Positions 61,964 to 64,000 of a stretch of 64,000 nt of DNA are shown here, in pieces. The notes beneath the pieces are model-generated. The model worked only from the letters and a program-made list of their open reading frames with translations. It made no database searches and was not told the origin of the DNA. Numbering within the stretch: the first letter of the stretch is position 1; each line of letters opens with the position of its first letter. Source of the DNA: Deltaproteobacteria bacterium (GTDB taxonomy: Bacteria > Myxococcota_A > UBA9042 > PHBI01); contig JACKFA010000006.1 of NCBI GenBank assembly GCA_020632715.1, forward strand, positions 497,001-561,000, given 5' to 3'. The position numbers and the translations under genes were made by a program.

Positions 61964-61979
61964 AGCAAACGTTGTGCCA
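61964..61979 (-). promoter_or_regulatory. Sigma-54 (-24/-12) promoter
   Basis: Read on the minus strand, TGGCACAACGTTTGCT matches TGGCAYR-N4-TTGCW with no mismatch. Transcription would start near 61952, about 25 bp before the small repeat-peptide start. A mechanoenhancer-type activator is needed by this sigma factor; none is encoded in the window. Confidence 0.8.
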
Positions 61980-62047
61980 ATCCTGTAAAATGGATGTAGG
62001 CGGCCATCTACGCGGCCGCGCGCGCGGTCGCCACGACCGGGTCGCGT

Positions 62048-62150
62048 CCGACGGTCGACGGCTACGGTAGGGCAGCCGTCATCCGAACCGTCGGCCCCTA
62101 CGGTCGCCGGCCCTCCGACCGACGGTTCGCCCGGATCGGCCTGCGGTCGG
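62048..62150. promoter_or_regulatory. Dyad-rich region upstream of sigma-54 promoter
   Basis: Nested dyads CCGACGGT/ACCGTCGG (62048-62055/62087-62094) and GACGGCT/AGCCGTC, then CCGACCG/CGGTCGG (62115-62121/62144-62150), with several more ACGGTCG-like copies. They lie 70-185 bp upstream of the minus-strand sigma-54 promoter, enhancer distance, and also right after the phosphodiesterase stop, so terminator or activator-site roles (or both) are possible. Confidence 0.45.
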
Positions 62151-64000
62151 TCAGAGCGCCTTGGTCCAGAGCGTGAAGCCGCTCCGCTGCGCGCGCAGCT
62201 CGACGGCCTGCCCCGACGTCGCCGCGAACGTGATCGTCGCCTTCCCGTCGGCGTCGGTCTCGACCGTCGCGACCTCCTCGCCGTCGACTACCGCGGTGAC
62301 GTCGGCGCGGGCGACGCCGGCGCCCGTGTCGTGGTCCGCGACCACCACGTCGTAGCCGCCGCTGACCGCCGTGAGCGCGACGTCGAGGCGCTTCACGTAC
62401 ACGTGCGGTCCGACGCGCACGATCCCGAGGTCGCTCGGGAGCCCGGCGAGCGGGTCGCCGCTCGCGTTCGGGTCCTTGAGCTCCATCCCGTGGTCGGCCG
62501 TGAGCACGATGAGCGTGTCGTCGTAGATCCCGGCCTCCTTCAGGAGCTCGATGAGCACGCGGATCCGCGCGTTCGTGCGCCCGAGGACCTCGTCCCGCAA
62601 CATGTTCCCGTTCGGCCCCTGCGCGTGCCCCGCGCCGTCGGTGCTCGACAGGTTGATGATCGCGTACTTCGGGAGCGGCACGCCGCGCGCGACGTTGTCG
62701 CGGAAGAGCCCGACCGCGTTCACGATGGTCGCGTTGTCGACCGCCCCCTCGGGGTCGGTCAGCGCCGCCTCCGGGAGCGTGTAGGTCACGCCGCCGACGG
62801 TCACGCTGTCGGCGCCCGCCGGCACGACGTAGCCGTTCGGGACGCGCCTCTCGAGCGTCGCGAGGACGGCCCCGCGGGACGACGGATCGTTCAGGCTCGC
62901 CGTCATGACGCCGGTCGGGTTCGACGCCTTGACCCAGGCGCCCCCGAAGCTGCGGATCACGGCCTCGTGGAGCGTCTCGACCGGGAGGTGCGCGCTCGCG
63001 CTCGCGACGAAGACGCTCGTCTCGAAGAGCTGCGCGATGGGGTCGAACACGTGGGCGACGGAGCGCTCGTAGAAGCTGTTGTCGAGGAGCCCGTGGTGGC
63101 CGCTCCAGGCGCCCGAGCCGACCACGTTGTGGCTCGGGAAGGTGTTCGACGGGAAGTTCGTGATGGCGCCGCCGCCGTAGGTCACGCCGCGCGCCATGAG
63201 CTCGCGGTAGGCGTCGACGTCGGTGTACGCGGGGTCGAGCGTGTGCGCGCGCAGCTCCATCGAGGTGAGGCCGTCGTTGATGAGGATGATGGCGTGGCCG
63301 ACCGTGCTCCCGTCGAGCACGGCGTCGAGGGGGCGGCCGTCCTGCCAGGCGAGGAGGTTGTCGTCGTGGAGGCGCCCGTCGGGGCCGACGCCGGTGATGG
63401 GGGTGACGCCGAGCGCCTTCGCGACCGTCGGCGCCACGTCGACGATGCGCGGCGCCTCGTCGCGGACGAGGAAGGCGCTCCCCCCGCCGCTGCAGTCGCC
63501 GCCCCCGAGGCAGGCGTGGCGGAAGCCGTCGCCCTCGGGCGTGTCGGCGAGCTTCTTCACGCCCGCGCCCGACACGATGAGCGCCGAGCGGCTCTCGAGC
63601 GCCCCGAGGTGGCCGTGCTGCCCGAAGCTCCCGAAGTACGAAGGCTTCACGACGATGACGTCGCCCGCGCGCGGGTCGTCGAAGAGCTGGCTCAGCCGCT
63701 CGAGCGCGTAGGGGTAGGGGAGGGCGTCGCTCGGGACGTAGCGGAGGCGCTCGTCGTCCTCGGCGTAGCCCGCCGCGAGGTAGCTCGCCGGCGGGTCGAA
63801 CGGGACGCCCGCCGCGAGGAACTCCTCGTAGGTCGCGAGCGCCATGGGGTCGCCGTTCCGGAACGGGTTGTGGGCGTCGTCGAAGGCGATCTCGGCGCCC
63901 TCGAGGTCGGTCGCGCTCGCGAGCCCGAAGAGCCTGAAGCGCCGCTCGGGCGCCTCACCAGCGGGCGACGGCGCGCGCGTGAAGTACATGAGCCCGCGCG
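62151..64000 (-). CDS. Type I phosphodiesterase/alkaline-phosphatase superfamily protein, 5' end outside window
   Basis: At least 616 residues; the frame is open to the right edge, and a possible ATG at 63989 is probably internal. The visible order is unusual. First comes what is normally the C-terminal part of the fold (DVIVVKPSYFGSFGQHGHLG, SALIVSGAGV, DVAPTVAKALGV), then a second start-like part (ILINDGL with metal Asp, SNTFPSHN nucleophile region, SSTDGAGHAQGP and LTADHGM metal sites), then an Ig-like domain. This suggests tandem or permuted phosphatase domains. The substrate is unknown. Confidence 0.8.
   Translation of the reverse strand, partial: RGLMYFTRAPSPAGEAPERRFRLFGLASATDLEGAEIAFDDAHNPFRNGDPMALATYEEFLAAGVPFDPPASYLAAGYAEDDERLRYVPSDALPYPYALERLSQLFDDPRAGDVIVVKPSYFGSFGQHGHLGALESRSALIVSGAGVKKLADTPEGDGFRHACLGGGDCSGGGSAFLVRDEAPRIVDVAPTVAKALGVTPITGVGPDGRLHDDNLLAWQDGRPLDAVLDGSTVGHAIILINDGLTSMELRAHTLDPAYTDVDAYRELMARGVTYGGGAITNFPSNTFPSHNVVGSGAWSGHHGLLDNSFYERSVAHVFDPIAQLFETSVFVASASAHLPVETLHEAVIRSFGGAWVKASNPTGVMTASLNDPSSRGAVLATLERRVPNGYVVPAGADSVTVGGVTYTLPEAALTDPEGAVDNATIVNAVGLFRDNVARGVPLPKYAIINLSSTDGAGHAQGPNGNMLRDEVLGRTNARIRVLIELLKEAGIYDDTLIVLTADHGMELKDPNASGDPLAGLPSDLGIVRVGPHVYVKRLDVALTAVSGGYDVVVADHDTGAGVARADVTAVVDGEEVATVETDADGKATITFAATSGQAVELRAQRSGFTLWTKAL

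Noticed and set aside
61719..61988. Plus-strand frame with MGTPSMA repeats
   Set aside because: It is open only because the 21-bp repeat is a multiple of three; no promoter or ribosome site was found, whereas the minus strand has a sigma-54 promoter and a hairpin at its end.

Overview
The window is very GC-rich DNA packed with coding sequence, and it looks like a chromosome segment from a Myxococcota (myxobacterium-like) bacterium. The support is a MYXO-CTERM-type C-terminal anchor (22455-24995), many long Cys-rich lipoproteins with CDDGNxCT-type repeats, a hybrid histidine kinase with two receivers and an HPt domain, an ECF41-type sigma factor beside its AhpD-like partner, and two sigma-54 -24/-12 promoters. 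No rRNA, tRNA or CRISPR was seen.

Layout. 1-3.5 kb: end of a Cys-rich surface protein, a glutathione S-transferase, a Sel1-repeat lipoprotein. 3.57-6.02 kb: three adjacent inverted-repeat elements, the middle one split by a group II intron whose reverse transcriptase carries five frameshifts. 6.0-12.9 kb: an Rrf2 regulator and a 2110-residue Cys-rich lipoprotein built from 14 repeats. 13.0-17.5 kb, minus strand: GDPD phosphodiesterase, then an aldose-epimerase/DinB/formaldehyde-detoxification operon. 17.7-19.2 kb: AhpD-like protein and ECF41 sigma factor. 19.2-28.2 kb: secreted hydrolases (phospholipase D-like lipoprotein, GH25 muramidase, small exported protein, an M36-type protease split into a propeptide gene and a catalytic gene). 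28.4-34.9 kb: hybrid kinase with a degenerate catalytic core and a 1289-residue EGF-like lipoprotein. 35.1-38.9 kb, minus strand: MaoC, FabG4-type reductase and thiolase. 39.0-44.4 kb: PIN-PhoH ATPase, a small exported protein, and a PHP-type lipoprotein coupled to a small EF-hand protein. 44.4-48.4 kb: sigma-54-driven Cys-rich protein with an eight-cysteine C-terminus, a strong terminator, and a metallophosphoesterase. 48.4-55.0 kb, minus strand: methylmalonyl-CoA mutase operon (small and large subunits, MeaB) ending in a methyltransferase with a regulatory domain. 55.1-61.6 kb: TlpA-like thioredoxin plus a 53-residue membrane peptide, an ABC exporter, a possible structured RNA, an M49 peptidase lipoprotein and a ketopantoate-reductase-like protein. 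61.7-64 kb: a small repeat-peptide gene with its own sigma-54 promoter, and a phosphodiesterase cut by the right edge.

The dominant theme is export. At least nine proteins carry lipoprotein or other export signals, several with a long Asp/Ala/Thr-rich linker next to the anchor, and they include muramidase, peptidases, phospholipase and repeat proteins. That would suit cell-surface contact, predation or scavenging, but this is inference. The most novel-looking item is the small transcription unit at 61744-61979: consensus sigma-54 promoter, a 53-codon frame with four heptad-like DGVPIxI repeats, a hairpin right after the stop, and a dyad-rich region at enhancer distance upstream.
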